64,000 nucleotides of DNA from Azorinus chamasolen (lineage: Eukaryota > Mollusca > Bivalvia > Cardiida > Solecurtidae), in NCBI GenBank assembly GCA_963576725.1, contig OY755240.1, positions 16,718,440 to 16,782,439 on the forward strand. The letters run 5' to 3'. Position numbers and translations under genes: made by a program. This document shows positions 22,395 through 34,007 of this stretch, piece by piece. The notes below the pieces were generated by a model. It saw nothing but the letters and a program-made list of their open reading frames with translations. It searched no databases and had not been told where the DNA came from. Position 1 is the stretch's first letter. Every line of letters begins with the position of its first letter.

Positions 22395-23042
22395 CAATCC
22401 TTGAGGAACATGATTATTACCGGCTTTTGGTTTGCTATGTTTTGTCACAGAGTATTACGAACAATCTCGATAAACACGCCGAAATTTTAATCGAGTCTCA
22501 GGTCAAATTGGGAGGATCATATCTCTATTATGCACTACAAAATGCGTGTCCTTATGTTGCAGGTCTCGTCATGATTTCCCTATGTACTATTTAATGCGTG
22601 GTTTTATCTCCAGGCTTTCCTAATGCACCGTACAATCTTTGTCTTTATATGACAAGTATCTTCACGCTTTCCCCATGCACTATAAAACCCGTGTTTTTAT
22701 ATTTGGCATGGGTATTCATACTTTACTCATGGACCATTATTGGATGGGAAATTCATGCTTTCCGCAAGCACTATAAACATAAAACTCGCGTTTTTATTTG
22801 GCAGGGGTCTTCATACTCTTATCATGCAGTATTTATTTGCGGAAGGGGGATGCATCCTTTATTAAAGCGCTATTATTTATTTATAAGAAATGTTCACGCT
22901 CTATTTGTATACAGAAAAAAACATGTCAATATGTGACAGGTATGTTCATGTTTTTCCCGTGCTGTTTTTGTTAAGATCTATCTGCTTTCTTTATGTTCTA
23001 TAAAGCTCGTGTCCTGATAAGGCACTAGAAATCCGTATTTTA
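22395..23042 (+). repeat. Diverged acceptor/exon-start copies
   Basis: Spaced units still show a pyrimidine-rich run, an AG and a GTATCTTCATGCTTTCC-like exon start: CTTATGTTGCAGGTCTCGTCATG (22550), TTTTATCTCCAGGCTTTCC (22605), ACAAGTATCTTCACGCTTTCC (22650), GGCAGGGGTCTTCATACTC (22800) and GTGACAGGTATGTTCATG (22935). They grade toward the true acceptor at 23298. Confidence 0.6.
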
Positions 23043-23236
23043 ACCCTTTCCCTCATATTGACGAGTTTTAGCGACTCTGTAAAAGCCGCTTTATGAACCC
23101 ACTGCGATAAATAGAGCATGTGATAAATATATGCTTCAACTTTCTGAAATTTTCCTTTTCTCTAATTAAAGCTCCTTTTCGGTAGATTAATTCAAAGAGG
23201 TTGTATCTAAAAATAGCCTATGAGGTAATGGGTTAA
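23043..23236. repeat. TTAA-type MITE, CCTTTCCCTCATATTG family
   Basis: TTAACCCTTTCCCTCATATTGACG at the left and GAGGTAATGGGTTAA at the right. Closely related to 17652-17880, including AAAGAGGTTGTATCTAAAAA. It lies in the intron 60 bp upstream of the acceptor. Confidence 0.65.
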
Positions 23237-23298
23237 TGTGACAAGTATCATCATGACTTTTTCGTGCTCTGTACAACCCGTATTTTTGTATGTTTTAG

Positions 23299-23486
23299 GT
23301 ATCTTCATGCTGGTCGGTGTGACAGTATGTGCAGCGAAGAAGAAGATACTCTTTCCGACGCCACTTACTAGCAACTTCCACGCAGGCTTTGGTCTCTGTG
23401 TTGTAAGTGGTGTGACATCCATCGTCAGTGGAGTGACTTTCCTTATCAACAGAGATAGGACGTATCAATATGGTGTAGATGGCTAA
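23299..23486 (+). CDS. Host gene last exon: C-terminus of the multi-pass membrane protein
   Basis: Acceptor TGTATGTTTTAG ends at 23298 and the stop TAA is 23484-23486. In phase with the exon ending at 18403 (split GGT glycine). It completes one membrane helix (IFMLVGVTVCAA), followed by a basic loop (KKKILFP) and a final helix (GFGLCVVSGVTSIVSGVTFLI), ending in a short cytosolic tail NRDRTYQYGVDG. G/C-richer third positions than the neighbourhood and the exact phase match support a real exon. Family assignment (claudin/PMP22-like) rests on topology only. No clear AATAAA was found directly downstream. Confidence 0.6.
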
Positions 23487-23982
23487 AGCGCGCTTGACCG
23501 TTATCACCTATTTAGCAGAGTCCCTCTAAAGAAACGACCAACATCTTTCTCTCATATAAACGCCTTTTCGCGCAATCAAAAACACAGAATATCAAGATCA
23601 GATGGCTCCTAGAGAAGAAAAAACAAAATATAATTGATTTGTATTTGGAAGGAAAATGTAACGGATAATAGTGGAGAATGTAGAAGAAAGATATTTATGT
23701 GTAGATTTAGTAAAGCCTATCACAACATGCGTAATTCAGTATGGGTCTTAAAAAGGTGGTAGCTTTATGTAGGAAAAGAATTGATGCAGAAAGTTACAAT
23801 AGGAGCTTTCTGCATTATTGTCTGCATTTCTTTTAACGCTTTCCCTGATGAACATTCATGTAGGAAATAATGACGTCAGTAATATTAATAAGATTATTTT
23901 TCACAATGGCATATGAGCACAGGTCATAATGGCTCAGATAGAAGCAGTATTAACCCTTCGCTTGCTGAATTGTAAATAGAGA
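23487..23982. other. 3' flank of the host gene
   Basis: AT-rich. Holds a partial pogo-like MITE (23755-23835, TAGGAGCTTTCTGCAT) and the start of a CCCTGATGAACATTC hairpin MITE. No ORF. Confidence 0.4.
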
Positions 23983-24119
23983 ATAATAGGTTAGTGCCGT
24001 AGATGGGACGCTTTATCCGACGAGGGGAGAAAACGTTGAGGCGAGGCTTGCCGAGCCTCAACTGCTTTCTCTCCGAGTCGGATAAAGGCGTCCCATCTAC
24101 GGCACTGACCTATTATTCG
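23983..24119. repeat. Fold-back MITE (GTGCCGTAGATGGGACGC)
   Basis: An almost perfect 135-bp palindrome: GAATAATAGGTTAGTGCCGT, ATCCGACGAGGGGAGAAA, GAGGCGAGGCTTGCCGAGCCTC, then the complement back to CACTGACCTATTATTC. Inner arms GAGGCTTG / CGAGCCTC also pair. Confidence 0.7.
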
Positions 24120-24653
24120 ATTTATCCAGTCAATATAGTTAAATGTCTTTTTTATAGACTCATAACACTCTTGAAATAATTTACATTGAAAATGCAGTTT
24201 TTCGATCAACGGATCCCTCCCTTTTCACTTCCATTTAGACGTAAATAGATCAAATGAGCTACCGCAGAGGAATATAGTTTCGATACTTGCATTACTAGAA
24301 GGGAAACGTGGTTGAATTTGAAAAATAAGATGATTTGAATGGAGGGTCGATAAGTTATTTCAAACAGGCATGGTTATATTCTTTGGTCAAATTCGAGTTA
24401 CGTAGTCTCGGTTTCTATTTTTAGATAGACCTAACGTCACTCATAAATCGATGGAACTGAACAGGCTATATTTAGGTTTATGTCTATCACCGCCCCTGTA
24501 AGAGTTTATCAATCAAATTATCATGAGAGTGAAAAGAAAACATTTACTATTTATCTGTCAATCTTTGCTTCCAGGTTTGATTTTATCAAAAACGGGTTTT
24601 GCCAGCGGTGGATTAAATTAATAAAACTGATAAATCAACGTCATTTTGTATGT
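24120..24653. other. Noncoding spacer
   Basis: No homology recognised. AT-rich, no repeats visible within the window. Confidence 0.35.
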
Positions 24654-24747
24654 GGCCTCAGTGGCGTAATCGGTAAGGGCGACGTCTCTAGAGTGATAAG
24701 AATTAGTTTTTGTAGGATCAGGCGCGGGTTCGAATCCAGCTGTAGCC
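24654..24747 (+). other. tRNA-like sequence (pol III A/B box) with enlarged anticodon region
   Basis: GTGGCGTAATCGG resembles an A box and GCGGGTTCGAATCC is a strong B box. The T-arm pairs in four of five positions around TTCGAAT. The acceptor halves GGCCTCA / TGTAGCC pair in five of seven positions. The total of 94 nt leaves about 20 extra bases in the anticodon region. A decayed tRNA or a tRNA-derived SINE head is more likely than a working tRNA. Confidence 0.4.
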
Positions 24748-25000
24748 AATTATTTTTATTTTTTTCTCATTTGAATAATTCTTTTGGTGACCAAATAGAT
24801 CTGTTAGATCTATTCCATCAACATGTTTATGCATATTAACAGAAAACTAAAATAGTTCCATGGTTATAGAATCATTACGCCTATCTACTAACCTAAGAAA
24901 CCTTCTACTACCGGAAGTAACCTAATAAACCTAAGTTTATTTGCACCCCCTTTATTATGTCACTAGAGAAGCCTGGTGACTGGATAAAATACATTTCTCC

Positions 25001-25190
25001 TTCTTTACCCATGTCCTGTTGTATCATTACACATATCTTCACTGTGTACAAGTATTTCGCTGTGCAATCACTGCTGTGGAGTGCACTGGTTGCACAATCA
25101 ACTTGTAAATAGTGCAGACCCTGATGAGACAGCTCCTGCAGGAGCTTCTCATCTGGGTCTTCACAATTTACAGGTAGGTAAAGGGTTAAG
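25001..25190. repeat. Hairpin MITE, GACAGCTCCTGCAGGAGC family
   Basis: Nearly the same text as 19985-20185: ACCCATGTCCTGTTGTAT, GTGCACTGGTTGCACAATC, CTCCTGCAGGAGC. The right arm has a small deletion (GAGCTTCTCATC). Confidence 0.65.
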
Positions 25191-25310
25191 ACAGGTTTTA
25201 CTGTACAAACATAATAATAAAAAATAAAAAATAATGCGATATGTTTTCCACGTTTTCCCAGCAATGGGTTGTTTCTGCTATAAATCAACTCACAATCATC
25301 TCTGATGCAT

Positions 25311-25480
25311 TAATCAATTCCGCCATCTCTGTAAACGTAATTTTGGAAACCATTGGGATAAATAGAGTATTTGATGCGATGGAGCAAATGCTCTGTTTAT
25401 CACAATGGTTTCAAAACTACACTCGGTAATTTTTGTCGAAGTGATTGTGTATAAGGTAGCCTATGAGGAAATAGGTTAAC
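25311..25480. repeat. TTAA-type MITE of the 17652 family, eroded left end
   Basis: Shares AAACCATTGGGATAAATAGAG, AGCAAATGCTCTGTTTATCACA and CCTATGAGGAAATAGGTTAA with 17652-17880. Confidence 0.5.
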
Positions 25481-25716
25481 CCTTCCCTTGATGAAAAATA
25501 CGTTCTCCTTTACCTATGCCCTGTTGTATAATAAATATATCTTCATTGTGTACAAGTATTTCACTTTGCGATCACTGCTCAGGAGTGCACTGGTTGCACA
25601 ATCTACTTGTAAATAGTGCAGACCCTGACGAGACAGCTCCTGCAGGAGCTGTTTCATCTGGGTCTTCACTATTTACAGGTATGTATATTGACGTACATAG
25701 CAAGCGAAAGGTTAAT
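25478..25716. repeat. Hairpin MITE, GACAGCTCCTGCAGGAGC family, TTAA ends
   Basis: TTAACCCTTCCCTTGATG at the left and GCAAGCGAAAGGTTAA at the right enclose the family core GACGAGACAGCTCCTGCAGGAGC. The best delimited copy of the family in the window. Confidence 0.7.
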
Positions 25717-25910
25717 ATGATTCACTGATGGTCAATCTGGAAACTCAGGACAAACAGTTTGAATCTCGAAGAGGCGCCACATTCTCAGCATCTCGTGGTT
25801 TCAAATTGTGTTCTGAAAATTTTCTAACTATGATAAGTAGGATAAGATTTATATGCAACCATTTACTCTATGAATATCCGTGTAAGAAATAGTGACATCA
25901 CGAATATTAA

Positions 25911-26115
25911 CCCTTTCGCTGCCAAACTCTGTCGTCTGCTAACTTTGTTGTCGGCTACACATTTTCATTTTTTTGGTTTTCTTCATTTTTTCCAAAAACA
26001 TAGTAACAGTAACAAACAGTTTGGATCCTGATGAGACGCCGAGTTACTCGGCGTCTCATCTGGATCTAAACTGTTTGCATAGGTAATCACAGATCCGACA
26101 TTGGCAGCGAAAGGG
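25911..26115. repeat. piggyBac-type MITE with TTAA duplication
   Basis: 205 bp between TTAA 25907-25910 and TTAA 26116-26119. 14-bp terminal inverted repeat CCCTTTCGCTGCCA / TGGCAGCGAAAGGG. The internal hairpin has a different centre from most relatives, GACGCCGAGTTACTCGGCGTC, flanked by AACAGTTTGGATCC / GGATCTAAACTGTTTGC. Confidence 0.8.
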
Positions 26116-26388
26116 TTAATTAGATTTGTTATGTTTGAACATGGATACAGGCATTTTCAGCCGTCTGATCTGACTCTACACTGCTTGCAAAGGCGTAAAA
26201 ATGAGTATGCATGGAGCAATGATTAACAAGTAGGTCCCTATTTTTTTAGTCCCGTTTTAATGAAAAATGAAATGATTACAATAAATCGCTTGAATACTGA
26301 TATATCAGATAGTCATTTTATGTTTCATTCCGATACAAACTATATATTCTTGTGAACAATAACCACTGCACAGTAAATATCTCAAATA

Positions 26389-26593
26389 CAGTAACACCTC
26401 TCCATAACGACCAATAAATTGTGTTAATTAGTTGGTAATTGGGCAGATAGCTGCTTAAAGCAAGGTGAAAGTTAAACAGAACGCTCCTATAGGAGCGTTC
26501 TGTTTTACTTTCACCTTGCTTTAAGCACACCCACCTGTATTCAACACAAACTACATAATGTAATTTAGTGGCCGTTATAGAGAGGTTTTACTG
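26389..26593. repeat. pogo-like MITE
   Basis: 205 bp between TA 26387-26388 and TA 26594-26595. Ends CAGTAACACCTCTCCATAACG / CGTTATAGAGAGGTTTTACTG; centre CAGAACGCTCCTATAGGAGCG. Confidence 0.8.
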
Positions 26594-26597
26594 TACA

Positions 26598-26981
26598 GCC
26601 AATCAAAGGAAGTATAGTTCTGCTTTTACAAATTCCATTTACGAGAACGTATTGTATTAGGAATAAATATAACGATTTCTAGAAGGCTGAAAACTCAAAG
26701 TAATTATTTACGTGGGAATAATAAGCGAACATTGCAGAACCCTAGTAGAGGACGACCTTTAACTAAAAATACAGTTGAACATATTTCCCCTAATAACTGA
26801 CCTTAAGGAACTAATATAAATGAATGAAGTTTGTTTGTTAAATACATTTTTATACCTATTACGGAAGAATTAAACAAACATGTGTGCCTAGTATTTTTCT
26901 ATTCCGCCATCATGTATTCTCCATGCAACTCTAACGAACAGCCATCGCATGTTGGAAAATAGCAATCGACGATAGTACAGT
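26598..26981. other. Noncoding spacer
   Basis: Nothing recognisable on either strand. Confidence 0.35.
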
Positions 26982-27645
26982 TAACCCATTCCCTCATATT
27001 GACGACTTTTGACGATTCTGTAAGTCACGTTGTGAAACCATTCTGATGAATAGAACATTTGTCTTCATACTTATTAGGAAAGTTGGTCATGGTAAGTAGA
27101 TGATCCGTACTGATTTTGAGTGTGTGAGCATTTTAGGTGTGCTGTCTTAATACCTAGTAGGAAGATTGGACAAGACCAGTAGACCCCTATTGAATTTGAG
27201 GTCAGTCGGTCAAAGGCCAAGGTCACAGTGACATTCAACATAGTTAGTAGGAAGGTTGGTCACGTTTGGTACATGACCCCTATTGAATTTGAGGTTAACT
27301 GGTCAAAGGTCAAGGTCACAGTGACTTTCAATTAAAAAAATATTGTCCAAGTATTAGGTTAGCTGTCTTCATAATTAGTATGAAGGTTGGTCATGGCTAG
27401 TAGATGATATCTATTGATTTTGAGGTCAGTCGGTCAAAGGTCAAGGTCACAATGACCTTCAACTTCATAAGTATAAGGTGTGTTTCCTTCATACTTAGAC
27501 TGAAGGCTGGTCATTGCCAGTACATGACCCCTATTGATTTTGTGGTCGGTCAAAGGTCAAGGTCACGGTGACCTTTAACTCATATTAATATTTTGCACGA
27601 CGGCACATACATCGGGCGAATAATGCTCCGACACACTTGTTTTAT
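26982..27645 (+). repeat. Tandem GGTCAAGGTCACAGTGACCTT array joined to a truncated MITE
   Basis: 26982-27065 is the left end of the CCATTCCCTCATATTG MITE. Then five units of about 100-110 bp follow, each with TAGTAGGAAGGTTGGTCATG, CCCCTATTGATTTTGAGGTCA and AAAGGTCAAGGTCACAGTGA. It closes with GCACGACGGCACATACATCG and CACACTTGTTT. Confidence 0.65.
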
Positions 27646-27862
27646 ATACTTAAAAGAAGTATAATACTAAGAAAATGCATCGAATAAATGCTGAAGAAAA
27701 CAAATGTTCACATGCTCGATATCGAAGACCCTGACATTATTCGCCGATATATCATTATTTATACGGGCTTGTGCTGTACATGTCGAATATTTATACGCCC
27801 GATGTTCTAACTCGGAGATAAGGGAGGGTATGTGAGAAATAGAGCTATCAAGTTACATTAGC

Positions 27863-27935
27863 AAACAGACCTGACTCTGATCAGACGGTTCCTATAGGAA
27901 CCGTCTGATCTGGGTCTACTTTGTTTGCAAATGCG
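27863..27935. repeat. Hairpin MITE core
   Basis: GCAAACAGACC, GATCAGACGGTTCCTATAGG and the complement to GGGTCTACTTTGTTTGC. Core of the TTAA hairpin family. Confidence 0.6.
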
Positions 27936-30479
27936 TTGGTAGTCTCTTCAATTTGTACATTTTTTCAATTAAATTTAATCATAAAACATGGTAGATATGT
28001 TTAAATATGCATAAAAATATTGTCACTTTTAACTTATATCGAAACATGCCTCTGTGGTACAAACATCGTTTACGTCTATATTTAAAACATGAACATACAT
28101 TTTATTGAAATTAATAATGAAAAAGGCCAATGAAATATATTGAATATTTAACAAGTATGGAAAATTGTGCAAATAATTGTATGCAAAGTTAACTCTAATA
28201 AAATCCGATATATTTTATATATCTATACTACTAAAAGAACGAGCTCGATTTTTGTGTCAGAGTTGCTGTAAATACGGCACAACGTACATGTTGGTTAACG
28301 TTATGTGCAGGTGACTTACACAATGAAGCTGTGTAATTTGACATCGAAAAAGCATTACCATCGGCAGTATGGATACAGGCAGAGAAATCCCCCTACCTCC
28401 AGAAATAGTTCATTTAAAAACCTTCCAAGGTGAAAGACGATTTGTGAATATTCCGATACATATACAAATGTATTATGTTTTGTTTGTTTGTTTTGTTCCT
28501 TTTTTAGTGTTTGTTGACAAAACACTAGATGGTTTGTGACTGTTAATACATGCATTTGGTGATGTTTTCACTGTCTTTTAATAAAGTAATCTACGTGTTC
28601 ACAGTTTCCTTCCTTCCGGGTCGAACTTACTTTCGTTTAGACTGATAGCACATGGAGAGCGAACGCATATGAAGAAACAGGCTGTCTGCGCAGAAAGGCT
28701 AAACTCAATAACGTTATATAAAGGTTGCTTTTTAACAGTTATCGGCGTTATATAGCCGTATTGTTTTGTTTAAAAAAGAGTAGAAAATAAAATGACAGGC
28801 GAAGAGCAACACAACTAATACGTCCCCGGCAAAATCACCCGATGCCTAAATACGTGTGCAGTTCTCACACTGGCATTGTTCCATTTATTTGCATACCCCA
28901 TATGCATTTGTTACCGTAATTGGTTTTACTGTTCTCTTAATGCAGTCTATTATAATGTTTTCCTTACAAAAGTGTACTAACGAGAATGGCAGACGGAGAA
29001 CAGAAGTTGCTGATGCGCCCCTGGGCCAAATCACCCCAGCACCTAACTGGTCATAATGTTGTCTCTGTTTTCACAGATAGTGAGACTGAGACTGGCATAG
29101 TACCAATTTTGACCATGCATACAACACGGTCCGTTGGTTCATTTAGACGTTTTTTACTCTTTGGACGGACTTCGACGTTTTGCATAGTACATGCATATGC
29201 TTTACAGAGTCACTGATAAAAGTGCATAACTGTCGAATGCGATTTAAAGCATTTATTATAATCTGGAAATTGTGGTATAAGGGTGTACCGTTCTGAAAGA
29301 GAAATCCTTGGTGATTAAAGGCTCTTTATTGAAACAATATTGTTTTCAAATTTATTAATTTTCACCATATCATAATACCAATTGCATTTATAAAGAACTA
29401 ACTTAGCTGAAACGACGACATTCCCGTGCAGCTGTAACAAAAAATCAGAAAGGGTATTTCTTGAAATGAAATAAACATTTTTACTATTTTTACAGTTATG
29501 CTCAGCTGCTCCAGATTCTAAATGAATCTTTTTTTAGGTATTGAATACAATCATTTATTTCATCACAATCGCCGGATTTAGCAGTTGCTCTTAACCAAGT
29601 AGAATTTTGAGAAACCATAACAGCTGAACTAATAAACAGTTACTTAAATGGCACTTAAATTAATGCTCTTAATACTTTTGTAGTAAACATTCATTTTGTT
29701 TTACATGGCGTCAGCGGTCTTTCAGTTTATTTACAAGCCGGCTGGAAGACCTCCTTACTTGACAGATCAGACTAAGACCTAGATCAAACCCAATGCAATA
29801 AGAAGCAGCGTAATTGTCATTTAGAGACTGCAAAATACTTTATCACTGATGCCTTTTTTATTTGAATGTTATATTTGTGTTATATGCAATATATTTAAAT
29901 TTAAGCATCTTTGTATAAGCAACACTTGAGCTGGTCTTTTTCTGCGCTATTATAACATTATCTACTATGGTGTAAAGAAGTCTAAAATATAAAGCGTTTA
30001 CCCTTACATAAACTATGCTTGTCCGATATTTTGTCCTGTTAACCAAATAAATCAACATAAAACTTAGGTCACACTACAATTAATAACGATATGGGAAAAG
30101 CATTGTAGTGACTGTACCTTGCCATTCGCTGCCGTGCGTTCAGTGAAGAAAAACGGTTGCCAGTTACGGTTTTTACGCTCACTGCCTTACTGAACGAATT
30201 TGTTTCCGACTACGTTTTCGAAATGGGGTCGCACTAAAACGCAGACGAATTAGCTGACCGCATAAGATATATAATTTAACTACTGACCACAAAATAAAGA
30301 AGAAATTCGGAAATTGCTGACGATGAAATGAAGAACAAGGGCATGTTGTATTGCTGTGCAAGTCATGAGTCCCCCACCGGACTGAAAAAACAACATCCAC
30401 TCTCCCCACGCCTCCCGCCCATGGTGTGGTTGACCATGGTATGAACATGACCACCTGAATGGTATTAGTACCTACTTTC

Positions 30480-31385
30480 ATACATTGAATCAGTAAATAA
30501 ATAGCTATTGTCCCGACAAGAACATATGAAAAAGGCGAGTAACTCCAAAAATAATAATGCTCGAGTTATTGCCCTTGAGCGTGGCACTACACCTCATCAT
30601 GCTTGTTCCATATGTGACGTTTCAAATAAATTGAACCAGTAGATAGAGTTATTGGACGGACAAAAACATATGAAAAAGGGGAATAACTCCAAAAATATTG
30701 ATGCTAGAGTTATGGCCATTGTGCCCGGAACTACCCCTCATCATGATTGTTCCATATGTGAAGTTTCAAATCAATTGAACAAGTAGATAAAGAGTTATTG
30801 CCTGGACAATAAAATATGAAAAAGGGGAATGACTCCAAAAAAATTGAAGTTAGAGTTATGACCCTTGCGCATGACACTACTCCTCATCATGCTTCTTCAA
30901 TTTGTGAAGTTATAATAAATTTGGCATAACTTTGTAGGATATATGGCCCGGACACGAAGCGTGACAGACGTACTGACAATAAAATATGAAAAAGGGGAAT
31001 AACTCCAAAAATACTGATGCTAGAGTTATGGCCATTGTGCATGACACTACCGCTCATCATGATTGTTCCATATGTGAAGTTTCAAATCAATTGAACCAGT
31101 AGATAAAGAGTTATTTTCTGAACAAAAATATGTAAAAGGGGAATAACTCCAAAAAGATTGATGCTAGAGTTATGGCCATTGTGCATGACACTAGCCCTCA
31201 TCATGCTTCTTCAATTCGTGAGGTTATAATGAATTCGGCATATTTTTGTAGGAGATATGGCCTGGACAAGAAGCGTGACAGACGGACTGACAGACGGACA
31301 GACGGACGGACGGACAGATGGACAGACGGAATCGAGCAAACCTTTAGTCCCCCAACCGGTAACCGGCGGGGGACTAACAAGCCAA
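30480..31385 (+). repeat. Tandem array, unit about 170 bp, GACGGACGG end and hairpin
   Basis: Five units with ATATGAAAAAGGGGAATAAC, GATGCTAGAGTTATGGCC, CATCATGATTGTTCCATATG and AAATCAATTGAACCAGTAGA. It ends in GACAGACGGACAGACGGACG followed by a CCCCCAACCGGTAACCGG / GGGGGACTAAC hairpin. No coding potential beyond repeat-frame ORFs. Confidence 0.7.
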
Positions 31386-31389
31386 AACG

Positions 31390-32535
31390 TGCTGGTGTGA
31401 GATAGATCTTGATCCGATAATTAAACTTTGAATCATCGATCTACTTATCAATGATCTGGCTCCAAACATTAAATATCGTGTTTTTATTTGTTTTAAATTT
31501 CGAATTTATTTTTAGCATTTTAAGTGTTTTCATTGAGATAGAATAGTCCAAAAGTCATATTATTGTAGCAGCATACGACCAAGAACCAAACTAAGCGATT
31601 CTCCTCCTATATTTTATTGGATTTTATTTGACCAAATTAGTTCATAAAGCGTTTTTAAATTGTGTAAACAGCTTTGATCAAGATCTAGATTATTTTCTGA
31701 ATAATTCGCCTTTTGATTTGGATCAAAACTTTTCCAGTGATGCTATGGTAGTGAGATTTTTGTATGGTAGTACTTATTTAGTGTGAACCGTGAAGCGCAA
31801 ATGATAAGCAGCTATATTTTTTTTACTTTTAGTTCTATTAACACAATATTTCGGATAGTCTACACTGTAGTCTAAGTACAATCTTAAGTGTTTTCTACAC
31901 TTTATTTAAATTCATTGGACTTCACTGCAATATTTTTATGTATAATTACTCTAACTGCATGCTACATTTAATACTAAGATGCACACACAGCTTTATATAA
32001 TCTATTGTCTAACATTATTACTGTTGGGGAAAGGCGTGCATACATGAAAAGTAATTTAAACCCTGATCAGATCAGATGAATTTGATAGTTTATATCAGTA
32101 AAATAATTAATAATTTCTTGTTTTATTTAAACAGATTTATGAATCTATGATCATTATTAAATGTGACAAATGCCCCAAAAGCCTTTCATGAATATTCATT
32201 TAGTACATATACAGTTTTAGTTGTTTCACATTATCTAAAAACAGCCATGCTATTATTCCTTTAGGTCCAAGCCAAGAAGTATTTTATCAATTTTACACTG
32301 ACAATACAGGAAATGGCCAAGTAGTATTGCTTGTTGACCCCAGGTCCTTGGATTTCTTCACTTTTCAGTCTTCTTTCTATGTACATAAAAGCTATTGACC
32401 ATTTTTTCACGAATATTCATGTAAAAATACATATCTTGAATATTAACCGGTATTTCAAAATGGTACATAAAACAGGAAAGTTTGCCTGTGGCAGAAAATA
32501 TAGCACCATATCATACTTATCATAAGTTAACTGAG
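31390..32535. other. AT-rich noncoding stretch
   Basis: No supported feature. Short TTATTTAAACAG-like motifs occur but no consistent exon signal. Confidence 0.35.
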
Positions 32536-32539
32536 CATA

Positions 32540-32630
32540 CCCTGATCAGATGGCTCCTACATGAGCTTCTGATCTGAGTCTATTCTGTTTGCAAAGGCTA
32601 GAAAGACATAATTATGGAGTAATGGGTTAA
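32540..32630. repeat. Hairpin MITE core
   Basis: CCTGATCAGATGGCTCCTAC and AGCTTCTGATCTGAGTC, then CTGTTTGCAAAGGC and GGAGTAATGGGTTAA. Member of the TTAA hairpin family with a decayed centre. Confidence 0.5.
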
Positions 32631-32750
32631 ATAACCAAATTCATTAAAAAATATTTTACAATGCAATATGCAAAGCATGAAGTTATTTTCTTACAATTCA
32701 GTAAATTCTATTTAATTAATTAAAATAAATGTACTAATTTATCTCAATGG

Positions 32751-33280
32751 AAAAGTAGTAAAGTCAAGCAGGCAAAGCCACATGCAAGACGCAACCACCA
32801 CCAAAACACCGATAGAAAGCATCACACCCCCCACACACACAACCACACACCCAAACGCACACACCCACACACACACACGAAATGAACACATAAAACACCA
32901 AAAGACACACAAGAACCAGGGACAAACGTTCCACAACATGAACAAACCACAAGCACAAAGACGCAAGGCAAACAAAAGGAAGGGTGACAAAGAGAGTACC
33001 GCCTTGGCACGGTCAGCAGCAAAAACACCACTGGGGGTTTAAACCGGTTTACGGACGTCCTAACCTCACACTTCTCTCAAAGTCACCCTAGCTTTATAAA
33101 TATTGTAAATAAAGGTATCCCCGCTGGACTTACCCACAACATAGACGACGGTGAACACAGGACAACATGTAAAACATAGCATAATAACTGTGACAATCCG
33201 TCAAATATGTACTCAATGACTTTGCTGAAGTCAAAACACCTACAGGTAAGCCGTTAAGGGTAAGACAGGGAAAAAAACCC
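32751..33280 (-). repeat. Retrotransposon 3' tail repeat, copy A
   Basis: Nearly the same as the insertion at 45412-46005: AAAAGTAGTAAAGTCAAGCA, GACGCAACCACCACCAAAAC, a CA-rich stretch, GGGTTTAAACCGGTTTACGG and GGTAAGCCGTTAAGGG. By comparison with 61470-62376, where it follows an RT C-terminus, it is read as the 3' untranslated end of a retroelement pointing to the left. Long ORFs in the CA/TG-rich part (86 and 83 codons) are low-complexity artefacts. Confidence 0.6.
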
Positions 33281-33290
33281 TTCTCCAATA

Positions 33291-33367
33291 GCCAGTGCTG
33301 GGATTTGAATCCAGCCTTCCTTCTCATGCCAAGGCAAGAAGGTGTTATACCATTAAACTACACTGGC
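33291..33367 (-). other. tRNA-like element with hairpin in place of the anticodon arm, copy 1
   Basis: 77 nt on the minus strand. The acceptor GCCAGTG / CACTGGC pairs perfectly; the A box is TAGTTTAATGG; the T-arm is CTGGATTCAAATCCCAG. Where a 17-nt anticodon arm should be, there is a longer hairpin CCTTCT TGCC / GGCA AGAAGG. It is followed by TATTGGAGAAGGG, as in the copy at 38665-38741. Probably a tRNA-derived SINE head; not a standard tRNA. Confidence 0.5.
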
Positions 33368-34007
33368 TGTATTGAACTTGACTGTCTGAGACTTTATCCA
33401 GCAAGAGTTCCAACAATACATTCAGGAGGTTCTATGAGAGTTAAGGAACATTTTACTCCCAAAGTGCACCAACACAATCTTTATCTATAAAACAAAAATA
33501 TATATAGATGCATAGCTTACACAGTTACTCCCACTGTATCACCAATAACATACTACTGCATGTTGTTTTCTTATCCTGTAGTTGTGTGTAAGTAGGCATG
33601 TCTATTTATAACTACACCGCATATGAATAATGTGTCAATCAAACTACGAAAAATTGTAAGTGTAGAGTACGTACAGTAAATGCGGCGAATGGTGTACAAT
33701 TTTGACGATAAATATAAACTACGCTGCAAGAATATACCGAGATACGTGTCAGATATCCACACAACTATCCGTTCAAATGAGGGTCAACTACATTTCTGCT
33801 CTTCATTTAACATGCAGATGTATAAGACAGATGCAATAACACAAAATAACAACACATCAAATGACTAAACTTACCCCTCCGCCATTTTGTTTTTCTTCGC
33901 ACACTTCGCACATTACCTTCTTCGCAATCGGTAGCAATCGGTTGCAACCGTTCGCCTTTACTAAACTCACCAAACAGTCTGTCCGCGCCTTCGCGGGGTC
34001 TTTCTAG

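Larger units (their letters stand above)
28222..34007 (+). mobile_element. Possible nonautonomous Helitron
   Basis: The left edge is A|TCTATACTACTAAAAG, starting with TC after an A. The right edge has a short stem-loop (CCGCG CCTT CGCGG, 33982-33995), then GGTCTTT and CTAG at 34004-34007 followed by T. TC start, 3' hairpin, CTRR end and A/T insertion site are Helitron hallmarks. No Rep/helicase is encoded, and the interior carries later insertions (30480-31385 and 32751-33280). The two ends are 5.8 kb apart, so they may belong to different copies. Confidence 0.35.

Noticed and set aside
24654..24747. Functional tRNA gene
   Set aside because: Two acceptor mismatches, about 20 extra bases in the anticodon region and no defensible anticodon; kept only as tRNA-like.
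28856..29216. Two overlapping ORFs that look exon-like (MADGEQKLLMRPW)
   Set aside because: No splice-site support, no domain, and they overlap in different frames.
32739..33042. Overlapping ORFs of 64-86 codons on both strands
   Set aside because: Low-complexity CA/TG repeat and retroelement tail; the same text recurs at 45403-45689.
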